Below are positions 9,664 through 23,003 of a DNA stretch of 64,000 nt, piece after piece. The notes beneath the pieces are model-generated. The model had not been told where the DNA came from. It worked only from the letters and a program-made list of their open reading frames with translations, and ran no database searches. Where the stretch lies: positions 2,610,001 to 2,674,000 of the forward strand of contig JAMXDE010000006.1 of NCBI GenBank assembly GCA_026770025.1. Reading direction: 5' to 3'. Origin of the DNA: Craspedostauros australis (taxonomy: Eukaryota; Bacillariophyta; Bacillariophyceae; Mastogloiales; Achnanthaceae). Each line of letters opens with the position of its first letter. Position 1 is the stretch's first letter. Position numbers and translations under genes: made by a program.

Positions 9664-12600
9664 TCATCCGTCCTCTCCGCAGAACGACGCCGCTCTTGTT
9701 TGGTGACGATGTGCGATGGCTCTCAGCGTGCTTGAGGACCCTGCCATGCCTTGTTGTGCCTGCGCTTGTGTCTGCAACTTCTGAGATGTGCTGATCGGCG
9801 CACCGGATGTGAAAAGATCATCGTTGGACATGTGCTCACATGGATCGAAAAATTCCATGTCACTGCTGTTGTCGTCGCTGTTGTCGTCGTTGGCCTCCAT
9901 GCTTACTTCGTTCATGACCATTTCATGTGGATCCCTGATCCATCTCACTTCCGTCCTGCAAGCTTCTGCCATCTCCATTGTCAACATGACTTTCGTCATC
10001 GCCAATGTCAACATCGGCGATGTCGCCGGAAAGGTTTTGTTTGCCCGCATTGTCACTGATGTCATCGTCTTCCTCCTCTCCGCAGCTGTCCGCGCCGATG
10101 TCGAAATCTCTGGATTGGTTGGACATTCTGGCATCAAGATGATCATGTGTTGATCTGCGAAGAGTGAATCAACCTCTCAGTAGTCCAGAATATTCGACAT
10201 GGTTCCTTGCTGGCGACCTTGTCGCGAGAGATTGGATCTGATTTAGCGTGAAGCCAACTGGAAGCGCGAGCGAGCAGTCGATGAACATCCCGATCTTGCG
10301 TGACCATACAATACCTCACTTCGGCTGCTGGACGGGCCTCATTGGCCTCATGGTCCTCCTGCCGCGCTTCCTTCAGTCTCCGCTTGAGGATCTCAACCTC
10401 GGTATGAGGTCTTTGGAACACATGGTGGTGGAGTTGTGAAGTTGCGCAGTTGAGTCATGGGTCCTTTGTGAGAAAGGAAAGCGAGGGAACATGCGGCACA
10501 ACTGAAGAAGTGAAGGGAAGAGTGCCAAAATCTTGAAAATAGAATGAGAGTTCGGTCGACATCTCGAATCCCCCCACTTCACACAATGAAGGCAATCTCA
10601 GCGATGGCAAGGCAGTGGCACCTGAAACAGAATTGGAGTCTCTCTGGATCTCAACTTACAATCTTTGGGTGTGTAGGACGCGATTTCCATCCACGAGACG
10701 TTGGGGAGGACAGCTGCAATGTTGGCATGATGTGCTGGTTGTGGCACGATTGGCTGCACGACGTTGGCATTGACACACATCATGAGATATTTGAACGGCT
10801 CTCGGAAGCTATCACGGTAGTGGCTGATAAGGACGGCTCCATATTCGACTGAGGATGACAACTTCATTTGTGCCATGGGCATCTTCCACCATTCCGCTGA
10901 AACGGACTGCGGATTCAACAGTGTTTGTGAAACCTTGAGTCTTCGGCGGGATCACCGAAGATGGATCCACACAGTTGTCCCTCCGCGAAACCATGATGAA
11001 TTCATCATCCACTCAAATCGTTGCATCGATTCGGATGATGCGAAAGTATGTGTTCGTTTGTTGTTCATTTGCAATGCAACGATGAAGAGCAAGAGGTGGG
11101 TACCAAGGCGTCAGATTCTATTGCATCGTGGTGAATTGGCGTTGGCATTGTGGCGCAGCGCACAGCAGTCCACTGTTCGCTTCGCACAAGGAACAGAGCA
11201 AAATGATCTCCAATAATTGCACAGTGGGTGACGAGCAACAGGCCCATTGCAAATTGACAGCAATGGACCGTCGAAGGGCTGTGCTGGCTTGAACAGGTGA
11301 ACGGATGGTGGTGAAGGTTGTGGGCGATTATCAACAGACCGTTTGTCATGAGCGTCGCCGCATGGCACCTACCTGGTGCGATGAAGATACCGTCTCTGGT
11401 TTGAGGAGATTCTGTATTTTCAATATGCACGCGATATTGATACCAGCCCGGTGTAGATCCGGTCAAACACAAATGGGGCCTCTCCTTTGTCTGCAGCTAT
11501 TTCCAGGGCGTTGCCTGGATGACATGAATGTCATCAATCTTCTGTGCTCCAAGATTATTTGGCGTCCATCTTTGCAATGACTCGTGGCAACGCTGAACCA
11601 CCTCTTGTTGAAGCTCAATGCATGTCATTTGATTTGGTGGAGGAATGGAGCACCAGGTGCGGGATGTGTTGTGATGTGACGAGACGTGGCAAGAAGTAGT
11701 TAGATGTGAGAAGCGATAGGAACATAGTCGTGCAGCAAGGGAACTTGGTGCCGATCATATGACAACTAGTGTCTGGTGTGATTCGCAGGTGTGCAGCTCA
11801 AAAACTGCACCATCTCAACATGTTGCTCAGACAGGAGGAGAAAGAAGAAAGAAAGAATTCAGGCATGGGCCCATACATTCAGGTGTGCATGAGCGAAGAT
11901 CCACCTGCTCACATCATTTCAAAGCATGTCATAGCAGAGCGACGAATCACGACCATCACTTACCATATTGTGCTGAGCAAGGCCCGAAGAGGGACACCAT
12001 GAGACACATCAGATATCCTGTTCCAGGGCCTGCATTGAGTACCTTGAGCAGAGTGTTGGGATGAAAGTCGAACAGCTCCATGATGAAGTTGTACATGTAT
12101 GGGGCTGAGGAGCGAACGTAACCCTCTCGAATGGGCTGATCGCTGTGGGCCACTCGAAGTTGGCTTTGCACGACGAGGTGCGCCCGATCAACATTTTGGC
12201 ATTCATCCGCCACATCCATGGACTTGATGACGTCGTTGCCCAAATTGCCTGGAATGTGGAATACAGCCAGGGTGTTGGGATGGTTGGCAGTGTAGTTCGC
12301 GGAACCACGGAACGTGTCGCAGAAGGTCGATTCTCGGATGCTGTTGGCATCCATCCCCTCTGGCAGTTCGCAGCCGTTCGCTGCATCACAATCCAGCTTG
12401 TCACGGTTGATGATATTGATGACCTTTGGATCGATGGTGAGGAAGGATGTGTCTTCGCATTTGGAATCGTCTGCATCATTGTAGACATCAGCGGTTGCGG
12501 CTTGTGCTGCTACTGTTTCGTCTGCGTCGGACAGCTCGTCAATGCGCTTTGTCGAATTCCGAGACGATTGGATGTTGCTGGTTTCCATTGTGAGACTGGT

Positions 12601-12744
12601 CAACGTGGAGTGTTGTTGGCTGTCCTGGCATGGCAAATTTTGTTGTTGCCGCGCGCAGTCATCATCGTGTCTTGTGGAGGAGGAGTCACACGATGTCTCT
12701 TCCTCTGTTGTGACTCGTTTTTCATGACGTGGAATCCGTTCCAT
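9664..12744 (-). pseudogene. decayed protein-L-isoaspartate O-methyltransferase-like gene
   Basis: The minus-strand frame from about 12744 gives an acidic leader, then DVIKSMDVAD..QNVDRAHLV, DQPIREGYVRSSAPYMYN and LLKVLNAGPGTGYLM. These match the order of PCMT (repair of isoaspartyl residues by SAM-dependent methylation): substrate region, SAPHMHA motif and SAM motif I. This exon ends at 11964 at a GTAAGT donor. The next coding segment (about 11610-11500) reads CIELQQEVVQRC, SAM motif II-like, but no AG acceptor precedes it. The frame then breaks near 11515 (stop at 11497-11499) and at least twice more near 11445 and 11390 before LLKPE...GIFIAPG. Further down come a segment ending SYTPKD at a GTAAGT donor (10665-10918) and a coiled coil FQRPHTEVEILKRRLKEA (10143-10421), again lacking an acceptor AG. 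An acidic tail split between two frames follows. Protein order is preserved but it cannot be translated: a gene relic. Confidence 0.75.
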
Positions 12745-12848
12745 GTGACGTAGAAGACGGATCAGCGAGAGTAAACACGAAATAGCTCTAAATATCCAAT
12801 CGCCGTTTCTCCCAAAAGCAAGCAAACCAGTGGCAACAAGGGGCCAAA

Positions 12849-12894
12849 ACTCCACAACTAGTGATATCGCGACACCGTTTTACATTGAGTGCAG
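12849..12894 (-). repeat. 46-bp dispersed repeat, copy B (inverted)
   Basis: Reverse complement of 3421-3466 with one difference. It lies at the upstream edge of the methyltransferase relic. Confidence 0.8.
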
Positions 12895-15800
12895 CTAGTA
12901 GCACAGTCGCGACATCACCACCGGACGAAATTGGTGCTCCCATGACATCGCGATGAGACATGGTTTGCTCACACAAAGGAGTGACTCCACCACAATTGAT
13001 CCGTTGATCCATCAACCGATTCGTTTCTCCTGCGACATGGAACAAGTCATTTCGGAGCAAGCCCATGCGGCTTTTCGGAGTGACTGGTGGTGTCGGCCAT
13101 GGATCGCAATTATACTGAGGCGTCGCGGATCAAAGAGCCCACATCGACAGGACAACCGAGGGCGACGTGTCCACTTGCGGATGTACACACCGGTTGTTGT
13201 TAGATTAGATCAGGCAAGGCCTTCGTTGAAAAGCGCGGAGAGTACAAGCGATAGAACCATGGACTTTTGATGCGTAGCGAGATGCCTGGTCGGTGCTGGG
13301 GCTTCTCCGGCCCCGCGTGTGGTCGAGGGGTCGCCAAAAGAAACGTTTCGTCACTTCTGTTGTGGATCTGTGGAGCTGGTGGAAAGAAGGTCACACCAAG
13401 GAGAGAACAAGGGAAGGAAAGAAGAGCCACAGCATCCCCTCGGTCTCACACACAACACGGGGAGGAACCCAACAACTTGTCCCACCCTCTCCCGCACTCC
13501 CTTCATGATGTGTTGCGTGTGTGCGGGCGGTTGTGGATAAGTGATTTTCGCTGTTTCAATCCGAACAAAGTTGACATTTACTGGCCTTCATGATAATCCA
13601 AATGTTCAACATGACCTGTGGTATCTAATGGCCCTTGTGAGAGTGTCCCGGCGTACGAAGAACAAAGAACAAAAACACTCCACATGGTGCGTTGTGCACA
13701 ACCCACTGCCACTTTCGTCACACAATCGGACTCCTCACCTGTGTAGCAATACAGGCTACATGGTTTCAGCTCTGGGGCGAACGGAGATGGAGCTACTCGC
13801 AACATGACGTACCGTACCATCCCCGTACGAGCCACAAGTAGGGAATGGAGAGATTGACAGCAAAAGCCGAAGATGCAACCATCAATTGAACTCTGGTGTC
13901 GTGGGACGATCCATTCTAGCCTTTCGGAGATCTATCCCAGGTCCTCGATGATGAGCGGCGATCTTCAGACTTCGGAGACGGTGTCAAAAGCATGCAAGTG
14001 AGACGGTGGAGATCGATTGCAGAGCATACGGTTGGACTGCTACTCGAAGCATGGCAGGCATGTGTCAGTACTTGTGGCTAGTGGCTAATTTCCGGTTTTT
14101 GGCACTTATCGGTAATTATTGGTAACCATTGGCCTATCGCCGATGGCACAAGCAGCCATTCGATGCATTGACGGCTGTTGCCTGACATCTTCACATCGTT
14201 GAAAAGAGCAGAGTGGAAGCTCTCTGTTGATGTCTTCATTGTTGGCAAACGGTCTCCGCTTGCCGTTCATCTTGATGCCTCTTTTGGCCCTATTTCGGCC
14301 TTTTTCATATGGACGACGTACGGACACGAATCCGGATTTTTTGTTGGTAACCATTGGTAACTGCGTAGAGTCTACGGCATTCTGGTACAGAAATTTGTTG
14401 CTTTTTTGTCCAATCTCGACCGATGGCCTTCCAGAGACCCGCATCCAATTCTGTTTCGTCTATTGCTCAAGTGAATGGCATGGCTGAATTCGTCACTTCA
14501 TTCTGCTTTGGGTGGTGTGTTGGTCAACAGCCCAGAATGCTGTTGTGTGTCGCGTTGGGTCTTTCAAGCCAGTCACAAATGCTCGTGACAGCCATGATCA
14601 TCAATCCGTGAACACACACAAGTTCGCGCCAACAATTATCGTGTGTTTTTAGGTGTTGTAGATTCGGACTGTGTTGTTCATTTGAGTCTCGCTACTTTAT
14701 GCAAGGTTGTGCATCGCCCTGACGTCGGATCATCGTGCCGTTTGTTGCAATCGACACAGTATCCTCTCCTTTACCTTCCCATGTAGCCTAGGTCTTCGAA
14801 TCTCACTTCCTCCAAAGATATACCAACTGCAAGTTCTTTTCGTCGCTTTCCGGTGTACTATCCTCACGAGGAAACACCGCTTCCTGACTACGCGCCACAA
14901 CTGTCTTCATTGTCACTGGTTGTTGCACCCTCGCAAAGAATAGCCACTTTTCTCACGCTCATGTGATGGGTGAAGTCGTTGACGCAGTCACTGTTCGTGC
15001 TCCACCAAACCGTGTTCCAACCGTTCTGTGGAGGAAGCCTGATGTTCTGTACTGATCTTCAGTGCAACTATGGCCGATCAAACACTGGCCTCTACATTGC
15101 GGACGCAATACATGCTACAATGCGCGCACATTGCGTGGGAAGCATGTGCAGCACAGTTGCACATGCTCAGCAATGTGGAGGATCCTACGAAGAGCGATCA
15201 AAGCATTGCGAGATTGACCTCCTCGGTGTGAAACAATCTACTCTACTCTATTCTGGACTGCTCTTGTGTGCTGCTGCTAACCAAGGATCATTGCTCCCCC
15301 AAGCAGGATGGATGCAATGATATACATGCACCCAAGTTGCTGTTGCCAAGACGGTTGCTGATATATGGGTATTCCGGAGTAGAACTGAAACGCTATTGCA
15401 GAACTTATCAACCATATCATGAAGTACAATGTAATACGATGAACGAAGCCACAATGGATGATATCAGGATATAAGGAACTGATCATAGCATGTGAAGAAC
15501 ACATCGGTCGGTACCACATCGTGCTGTGATCATTTCAACCGCGTGCTAACACGCGCTGGGCCACACAAAAAGCCGCCACGATACATCGCGGTGATGGGCA
15601 TTCGTGAATGGCGAAACCGAGTGGCGGCTCCAGAGAAACGAACAGATCTCGAGGACTACCCAACCAATCGCCACCAAACTTGGAGAGGGTGATTAAAAGC
15701 CACGCATGAGAATGATCACAAAAGGAGAGCTCAAACAAGCGGAGCGGCATGGACTTGCCGAGGAGGTTTGTGGCAAAAATGGTGTTGTTTGGCCGCTTCG

Positions 15801-17553
15801 CGTGGGACTGACGTACAAAATGTACCGTCGTCTACGTCAAAATCGACTCATGCGACTAGTTACCAATTGTTACCAAAGGTTACCAAAAAAATTGGCCTCC
15901 ACCCAAGCCACGAGACACTAGAGACTGGGATTAGACAGACATTTATATTACAGTACATACTGATCGAGGAATCATGCTGTACTCTACACTCCTCGATGCA
16001 TGCTGTGACGACGAACGAAAAGCATCTCGCGGCGATCCGATTGGAGTTCTTTCCCCAGAACGGGCCACCCACGCCACCAACATTGTTGTCCCCTGTGCCT
16101 GCCCTCCAGAGACACCACGAAGGCGGTGAGGTCTGGTAGTTTGGGAAGATCAAGGCCCAACTTGCATCCATGTCCCTCGGCCACCACCGGATCGTAGAAA
16201 GCACTGGTGCCGGCAAGTGTTGTAGTCGTCTAAACTATGTTAATGTAACACAAACGTGTACCACATGGTTAAATTAGGGCTTCATACAGCGCGGCATGTT
16301 GGTACAGAAGATGGTAAAGTACATCGTGGCGGCGGCAAGCACAATTGCTCTATTCTACTCTTTTGGACTTGATTTCTGTGGTCTGGTCTGGAGTGGATTG
16401 GATCGGAGTGAAGGAGGCATGCCAAACACATCTCCTTGTCCTCGTTGTGTTGCGTTGCGTTCTATTCTCTATTTTAGCCTTCGGTAGCATGACACAAACG
16501 TGGATCGGGCGTGTTCGCTTCGTACTCCAAGTCAGTCTCAAAAAGACACCGGAACGTCCCGACTGCCGGCTTTTTGTTCCTCCACAGAAGGGGCTGGATC
16601 CGTTGTTTTGTTCTGCATTTGGGTTGTGGAGGTGGCGACGATGATTGGCTTGAGGTATGAGTGCGCACGTGGTCTAAATTACCCACGGCGGTTCTCATCA
16701 GATGTTCCTCTGTCTTCTTCTTTCGCCGACGTGACGCGATGAAACCGGAGAACACGCCGTAAAGTGTGCTCGTTTCATTGCTCATGTGACCACAAACACC
16801 AACAACAAAATCTGATCGTGCGTTTGTGCACCCAGACGCGAACACACCATCGTCTTTTTCGCCACGTCTGCTTCCCAAAACGGAACGGAACCAAGGTATC
16901 ACCGATGTGGCGATCCTATTCCCCGATCCAAAGCGGCATTTTGCCATTTCCATTCTCTTGTTCCCACTCACGAACCTTCACTTTGTAGCGTCGGCGGCTT
17001 CCACCACCCACCAACACCCACCAACATCCACCAGCGCGCCTGATTCCTGTCACACCCGACACGATCACTTAGCGTCAACATGCAATCAGATGCCGGAACA
17101 ATAACACATTCCGAAGTGGACGGCGCAAGCCAGCCCACCGACAACGCACCATCTGCGCCGAAAGCACGATTTTGTCAGTGTGAGATGAGTGTCAGATTGT
17201 GGGTGCAAGCATCTCACCCAAACTCTCCATCTCTCTTCTTGGCATCACGCAGCGTCACACATCTTCGCTCACCGTTCGAGTTCCTCGCGGTTGGTACGCG
17301 CTCCACTCTGTCCTTCGTGGACTACGACCCACGATTATCTTTGTTCTGTCCTGCCCAACTCGAAGTCAACACGAACAACACAACGAAAACACAACAACTC
17401 AAATGACACAAGGTGCAATCCAGAGATCCACTTTCTGATCCTTCACTCTCATCCTCATAAAAATCATCCCAGTTGACTCAACACAACGAGCTTCACCTGC
17501 GCATCAACACCAAACCAGCCACCAACCGCATCAAAGCAAATAAACAAAACAAG
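12895..17553. other. 4.7-kb intergenic region, no supported gene
   Basis: I find no ORF with a recognisable domain and no RNA gene. GGTAACC/ATTGG-type motifs recur at about 14115-14135 and 14340-14360 and in inverted form near 15860-15895, which may be remains of a repeat. The stretch 17000-17553 is C/A rich and should contain the nitrate transporter promoter and leader. Confidence 0.45.
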
Positions 17554-19241
17554 ATGGCAGCAGTCGATTCAGGAGCCGCTGTAAGTGATTGCACTATCCA
17601 ACACGATTGATGGAAGAACTTGACATACACGAAGTCCCCGCGTGCATGTGCATTGTATGCGAATGATCAGATGAATGAATGAATGAATGAATGAATGAAT
17701 TGGATGAATGAAATGATGACAATCCACCGCCTCTCCTAAACTCACTCTCACCTCATTCCAAATCCCATCATTGCAATCATTCTGCACATCGAAAACAACA
17801 ACAACAACAATAACGACAACAACAACAACAACGACAACAACAGGGCGAGTGGAAGAAGTACTCCACCTACGCCATCAACACCGATCCAGACCAGGATGAC
17901 AAGGCCACAGAGATCAAGCTCTGCAGCTTCGCCCGCCCGCACATGCGAGCATTCCACTGCTCGTGGTGGTGCTTCTTCATCGCTTTCTTCATCTGGTTCG
18001 CCATCGCCCCACTCCTCAGTGAGATCCGTGACGACCTCGGCCTGAGCAAGGAGGAAGTGTGGACATCCAGCATCGTCGGTGTCGGAGGAACCATCTTCAT
18101 GCGCTTCGTCCTTGGACCAGGATGCGACAAGTTCGGTGCCCGCATCCTCTTCACCCTCGTCCTCTGCTCCGCCTCCATCCCAACAGCCTGCACAGGATTC
18201 GTCCAGACCGCCACAGGACTCGCCGTCCTCCGTCTCTTCATCGGTGTTGCTGGTGGTACCTTCGTCATGTGCCAGTACTGGGCCAGCCGCATGTTCACCA
18301 GAGAGGTCGTCGGAACCGCCAACGCGCTCTGCGGAGGATGGGGTAACCTCGGAGGAGGTGTCACTCAGCTCGTCATGGGATCCGCCCTCTTCCCTCTCTT
18401 CAAGGAACTCTTCGACGGAGACTCCGAGCAGGCCTGGAGAACAGTCTCCATCATCCCGGCCGTCGTCGCCTTCGCATCCGGTGTCATCGTCTACTTGATC
18501 AGCGATGATGCTCCAAAGGGTAACTACAGTGAGATGAAGGCACATGGAGTCATGGCCGAGGTGAGCGCCGCCGCCTCCTTCCGCAGCGGAGCCACCAACT
18601 TCAACACTTGGGTCCTGTTCATCCAGTACGCATGCTGCTTCGGAGTCGAGCTGACCATGAACAACGCCGCCGCCCTCTACTTCAAGGATGAGTTCGACCA
18701 GTCCACCGAGTCTGCTGCCGCCATCGCCTCCATCTTCGGATGGATGAACCTGTTCGCCCGCGGAATCGGAGGCTTCCTCAGTGACAAGGCCAACGCCAGC
18801 ATCGGAATGCGCGGACGCATCTGGGTCCAGACCATCCTCCTGTTCTGCGAGGGAGCCCTTGTGCTGGTCTTCGCCAACACCGGAACTCTCGGAGCTGCCA
18901 TCGCCGTCATGGTCTTCTTCTCTCTGTTCGTCCAGGCCGCCGAGGGATCCACTTACGGTATCGTCCCATACGTCGACCCACCGGCCACAGGATCCATCTC
19001 TGGAATCGTCGGAGCCGGAGGCAACTCTGGGGCCGTTGGGTTCGGACTTGGATTCCGTCAGCTGGGATACAAGAGCGCCTTCGTCATCATGGGCTGCACC
19101 ATTCTGGGATCCGCCTTCTTCTCCGTCCTCATCAACATCAAGGGCCACGCCGGTCTTTTGTGTGGAGAGGACGCCCCAGTCCAGACCAAGAGCACCTTGG
19201 CCGTCCCAGAGCCAAAGGACGACAAGGATGATGAGGCCTAG
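17554..19241 (+). CDS. NRT2: nitrate/nitrite transporter, NRT2 (NNP family, MFS)
   Basis: Two exons: 17554-17580 (MAAVDSGAA) and 17844-19241, joined across a GTAAGT...CAG intron of 263 bp that contains a (GAAT)n run. The protein is 474 aa, close to algal NRT2 length. It is a major-facilitator nitrate importer of the plasma membrane, normally driven by a cation gradient. The sequence shows the first long hydrophobic helix (SWWCFFIAFFIWFAIAPLL), about a dozen membrane spans, the nitrate signature WGNLGGGVTQLVMG in mid-protein, and the second Gly-rich signature GIVGAGGNSGAVG near the C-terminal half. The C-terminal tail is cytosolic and charged (PKDDKDDEA). Codon use is strongly C-ending, as expected for a highly expressed gene. 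The start is supported by the A-rich context before ATG and by the clean donor nine codons later. The long antisense frame is a composition artefact. Confidence 0.95.
17581..17843 (+). other. NRT2 intron with GAAT microsatellite
   Basis: GTAAGT donor at 17581 and CAG acceptor ending at 17843, phase 0. It contains about eight tandem GAAT units near 17670-17700 and CAA-rich sequence before the acceptor. Confidence 0.9.
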
Positions 19242-20416
19242 GCAACAGCAGCCAGCCAGTGGTCCCCTGGTGTTTACGAATTGCCTCTCACAGCAGAAAC
19301 GGCAGCAGCAACAGCAGCGGCAACCACATTGCATGTCCCAATAATTTTGATTTCTAGCACCGTTCTTCACGTGGTGTTTCTAACAGTCTAACACAAACCA
19401 ACAACAACAACAAAACAGCAAGCGAGCAAACGTATGATTAGTATATTATTAGCACGATGGTGGATGGCGGATGGCAGCAGCGCCAGGAGCGATAGCTCCA
19501 CCAGATGTGCAGCATAGTCTTGTTGCAGCATGAAAACTCTGCGGATATGATCATGCTTGGTGTCATGTCATGCCGTGCATGATCTTATCATGGCATGACA
19601 TGGGATGTGGTAAGGGGTGGGAGATGACAATGCGGAGACTACGATGTTGGTGCAGCAGATTGAGACAAGCACTAGATACTGCAGAATGCTGTCTGGTTTG
19701 TTTCGATTAGGACGGACAGGTGGCGGGCAGATGATGATTCTGCATTCATTGCATGCTCCATCTTCAGTCTCGAGGACGGTGACAACCTGGGGCAGAGGTG
19801 TGATTGTCGGCACCCCCAATCAGTCTGAGCACCAAAGTGACGAATTAAGTAACGAATCGATTGATGATGGTTTGGTGGTTACAGTACTTGCCCTTGGCCC
19901 AATCTTTGTCGTAGGCGAGCAACTGAAGGACCACCACTTCCTCTCACTCTCTCCCGAGAAAGGGCGAGATGCGGTAATCGCAACAACATCAGCCCGTTGT
20001 GCGCTTCAGTTCCCAAACGTGCAACAGTCCTATCGCACGTCAGTGGTGACCACATATGAACGGTCAGTGTCTGTGTTGACATTGACCGTTCAACATACCC
20101 GTCCAACCGAACTGTCACTTCCAACAACACAAGAGCAAGAATTCACGACAGATTTGATCGCAACGATCTGGCCAAACCAAACCTACATTCCTGTGAGCAA
20201 CAGAAGATGCAGCAGGAAAGTTAACAATGCCTCGTTCGCCAGGGATGGATTCGCAGAGATCACTACCATGCCAGTGACGCCAAGCAAACAACTATTGTAG
20301 AATACAGAGAGTCTTTGGGTGTGGATTATTCGGCGGATTTCGACGGCCTCTGTTCACGACAAAGGATGGGAGAAACAAAATGAAGAGGCGTCACACCTAC
20401 GGCTACGTATGCCGTA
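19242..20416. other. NRT2 3' flank with two hairpins
   Basis: A 227-codon frame at 19617-20300 has no recognisable domain and I do not call it a gene. Inverted repeats: CATGTCATGCC at 19564 pairs with GGCATGACATG at 19592, and TGAACGGTCA pairs with TGACCGTTCA near 20057-20092. Confidence 0.5.
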
Positions 20417-20440
20417 TCTTGTTTTGCCGTCATACCAGAA
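20417..20440. repeat. target-site duplication, left copy
   Basis: Left flank of the non-LTR element. It begins TCTTGTTTTGCCGTCA and ends CCAGAA, with two extra bases (TA) between these parts relative to the right copy at 28788-28809. Confidence 0.8.
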
Positions 20441-20557
20441 CCCGAAAAAACAAAACAAACGATAACACTAGATAAACACAAAAAAGAAACACATCAACAA
20501 AAATCAGTACTCAAACTACAGCAAATTCTACGTGACACGAAAGATACCGACACGACC

Positions 20558-23003
20558 ATGAAGGCAATCAAACATGTTAGAATCGCAGACGACAAAGCCG
20601 ACGACGTTGAGATGATGGACGAGCAAGGACAAGCTGTGCAGACAGCAGCTCCAAAGCCGCCTCCCAAGCCAAATCCGAGAGCAATCGAAGAAGAGGCGAT
20701 GGAGAAAAGAGGGGAAATAGCGACGACGTGGAAAGACCCGAACACTGCGCGGTGGAAGAAGCTTCATGACACCATCATTCAACAAGCCAAAGCCTTTCGG
20801 CCAGACGAGACGTATGGAGAAGAGGACAGAGCACTGCATAACCAGACGAAGAAGACCCTGGTCATGAAAGCGAGGTGGGAGAAAAGCGACACATCAATGG
20901 TGTCGGCGCACATGCCAACCATAAGCGAGATGACAGGCTTTTTTTCAGACGGTGATGGACGGGCGCACAACCAAGTTGGGGAAAACAAAAGTGACTTCGG
21001 ATGATCCGGCACGAGTTGCCATCAAACAACTCGTGGCAGACCTGTCTCTCACAAATCCCATCCGATGCTTTGCAGACGCCCTCAAGCCCGGCAACAAGAC
21101 CATGGCAGCTAATCAGATGACCATTCTATGGGCAGCGGCAACGAACTACATGGGCTGCCAATACATGGACGAGCAAGCTCCGCCGGAAGTCGATTCTGAC
21201 AACGAGAAGACAAAGGTGGACAGTGATGACGAAAGTTATGATCTGGAAGCCCTCATGACGAAGAAGCCTCTGAAGCAAGCCAACCTCACAGCCTACACAA
21301 CAGCAACAAGAATCACATCACCAGCCCCGCGGGACGCAGCAGGTAACCTCAAAGCTGCACGAGCTCCAACCACCAAAGAGAGTCAAACACGTGGCAACAA
21401 CGACGAAGGCGAAGGTTGGACCATCTTGCAGAAGAAACCTGTCCCACAGATGTCAAGTCCCAAGCGAAGATACTACGAGCGGTTCGAAATGAGATTGAAG
21501 ATTCCCAAAGGATCCAAAACGCCGGTCAGAGACTTCCAGGAGCGCTTTCGATTGTGGTATGAAGAAGCTCTGGGGATGGACAAAAGCTTGATCATCAGCC
21601 CTTGGTACAAGAAGAACAAAGCCAAAGGCTGCATAGTCACGGCGGATGACATTCCCGCAGCATGGAAAGATCTTCGGTACTTCATTGGTAGAGCCAACCC
21701 AACGTCAAAGAGCGAGGATGTATATCTCCAGGTGCTCCTATCATCGAACATGGACATGCAAATGTTCACGAGCTGGAACACGGAGCTCGAGGGCGCCTAT
21801 CTTGAAGGTGAATACTCATACATTCAAGATCTCAAGGATGCAGAACACACAACGGAGATTGGATTCATGGCGTACTCAGGAAACTTCACCAAACCAAAAC
21901 AGGCTCTCGCGATCATCAATCGGCTGCTGGAAGGCAAACGCGCGAAACTCAAAGTCGGAGGAAGGGTGAAGTACATGGGGAAGGTGTCAGAAGAAGTGAA
22001 GGAGCAACATCTTCAACTAGGCGGAAGTTGGTACAACGCCCCGTGGATGGCCCTGCATCTTCATGCAGATGTCAAAGATGCTCGAAGGGCCTCCAAACTA
22101 TTGGGAAAGATCTTCAATACAAAAGAAGGCGATCAAGGTGGACTCAACTACAGGTATGTCCCAAAGCCAGGGACATCAGTGATGGGGGCAAAGACAGCCG
22201 CGAAGGTGCAGGCGATGACCCGCAAGCATCAAAGCTACGTCCGCCGGCTCAAGTACGAGCAGCTCAAGGGCGACTTCGCACTGGACGTGAAAGACCCAGA
22301 GACCCAGACAATCACGCTTCGGGAATTCCTCGCCAACCAAACCATTGACGGATGTCCAATGATCCACGACGTCAGCACAACACACATGTCGGACGGGAAG
22401 GAGGACGCAATCCACATCGTTGCATTCGAAGAGCGATATGCACAAGCGGTGGGATTGATCCACACCATCGGGATCAGATGCTCCTCGGAGATCAACGAGT
22501 CCACCAACAAGTGGTTTTCTGAAGACATCGTGGCCATGAGCAGCAACATGATCAAAGACACAAACGGAGAATACGTGGACGTAGAGACCGAAGAAGAGAT
22601 GGACTTTCTCTTGGATGAAGGATTCGGCAATGTAGTCATCGAAGGAATCAACATCATGGAAGCGGACGACGAAGCACCAAAGCGCAAGAAGGCACGACTG
22701 GAAGACGAAAGCTACAAGACCTTTGGAACGGAGTATGGGAAATCAGAAGCATCATCTAGATACACAATTCCAGAGTCACAAACAGCAGCAGATGAGAGAG
22801 AAGCGATCGAAGCAGAACTGGAGGAAGCCATGCGAATGGCCAGAGAAGCTCAGGAATTGGAGGCGAGTCGTGTTCGAGTGCAAGAACAAAAGAACACGAT
22901 AGCCAGTCAGGAAACCATCATCGCGGCCTTGCGCGCCCAACTCGCGGCGTCCGAAGTCCAGCCACCCGCTCCAAGCAAAGGCGGGGGCGAGGACCAAGAA
23001 TAA
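20558..23003 (+). CDS. LINE ORF1 protein with one frame change
   Basis: Frame A runs from ATG 20558 (MKAIKHVRIADDK) to 21004. Frame B, shifted by +1, is open through 23003. Homology to the second element's ORF1 continues from A into B around a run of Ts at about 20939-20945, so this is either a one-base indel or a frameshift site. The joined product would be about 815 aa. The N-terminal part is acidic and helical. The central part has the conserved blocks VADLS.T.P, a GYLE-like E..IGFMAYSGNFTKPKQALAIIN stretch, KVGGRVKYMGK and WMALHLHADVKDARR, all recognisable in the 30-35 kb copy. The C-terminus is a coiled coil with Leu/Ala heptads (about the last 70 residues). No CCHC knuckle or RRM is evident to me. 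LINE ORF1 proteins normally bind element RNA; that role is inferred from position only. Confidence 0.7.

Noticed and set aside
17748-19370. 540-codon minus-strand ORF opposite the nitrate transporter
   Set aside because: Antisense of a GC3-rich gene; composition is Gly/Asp/Ser/Glu repeats with no domain, while the plus strand encodes clear NRT2 motifs.
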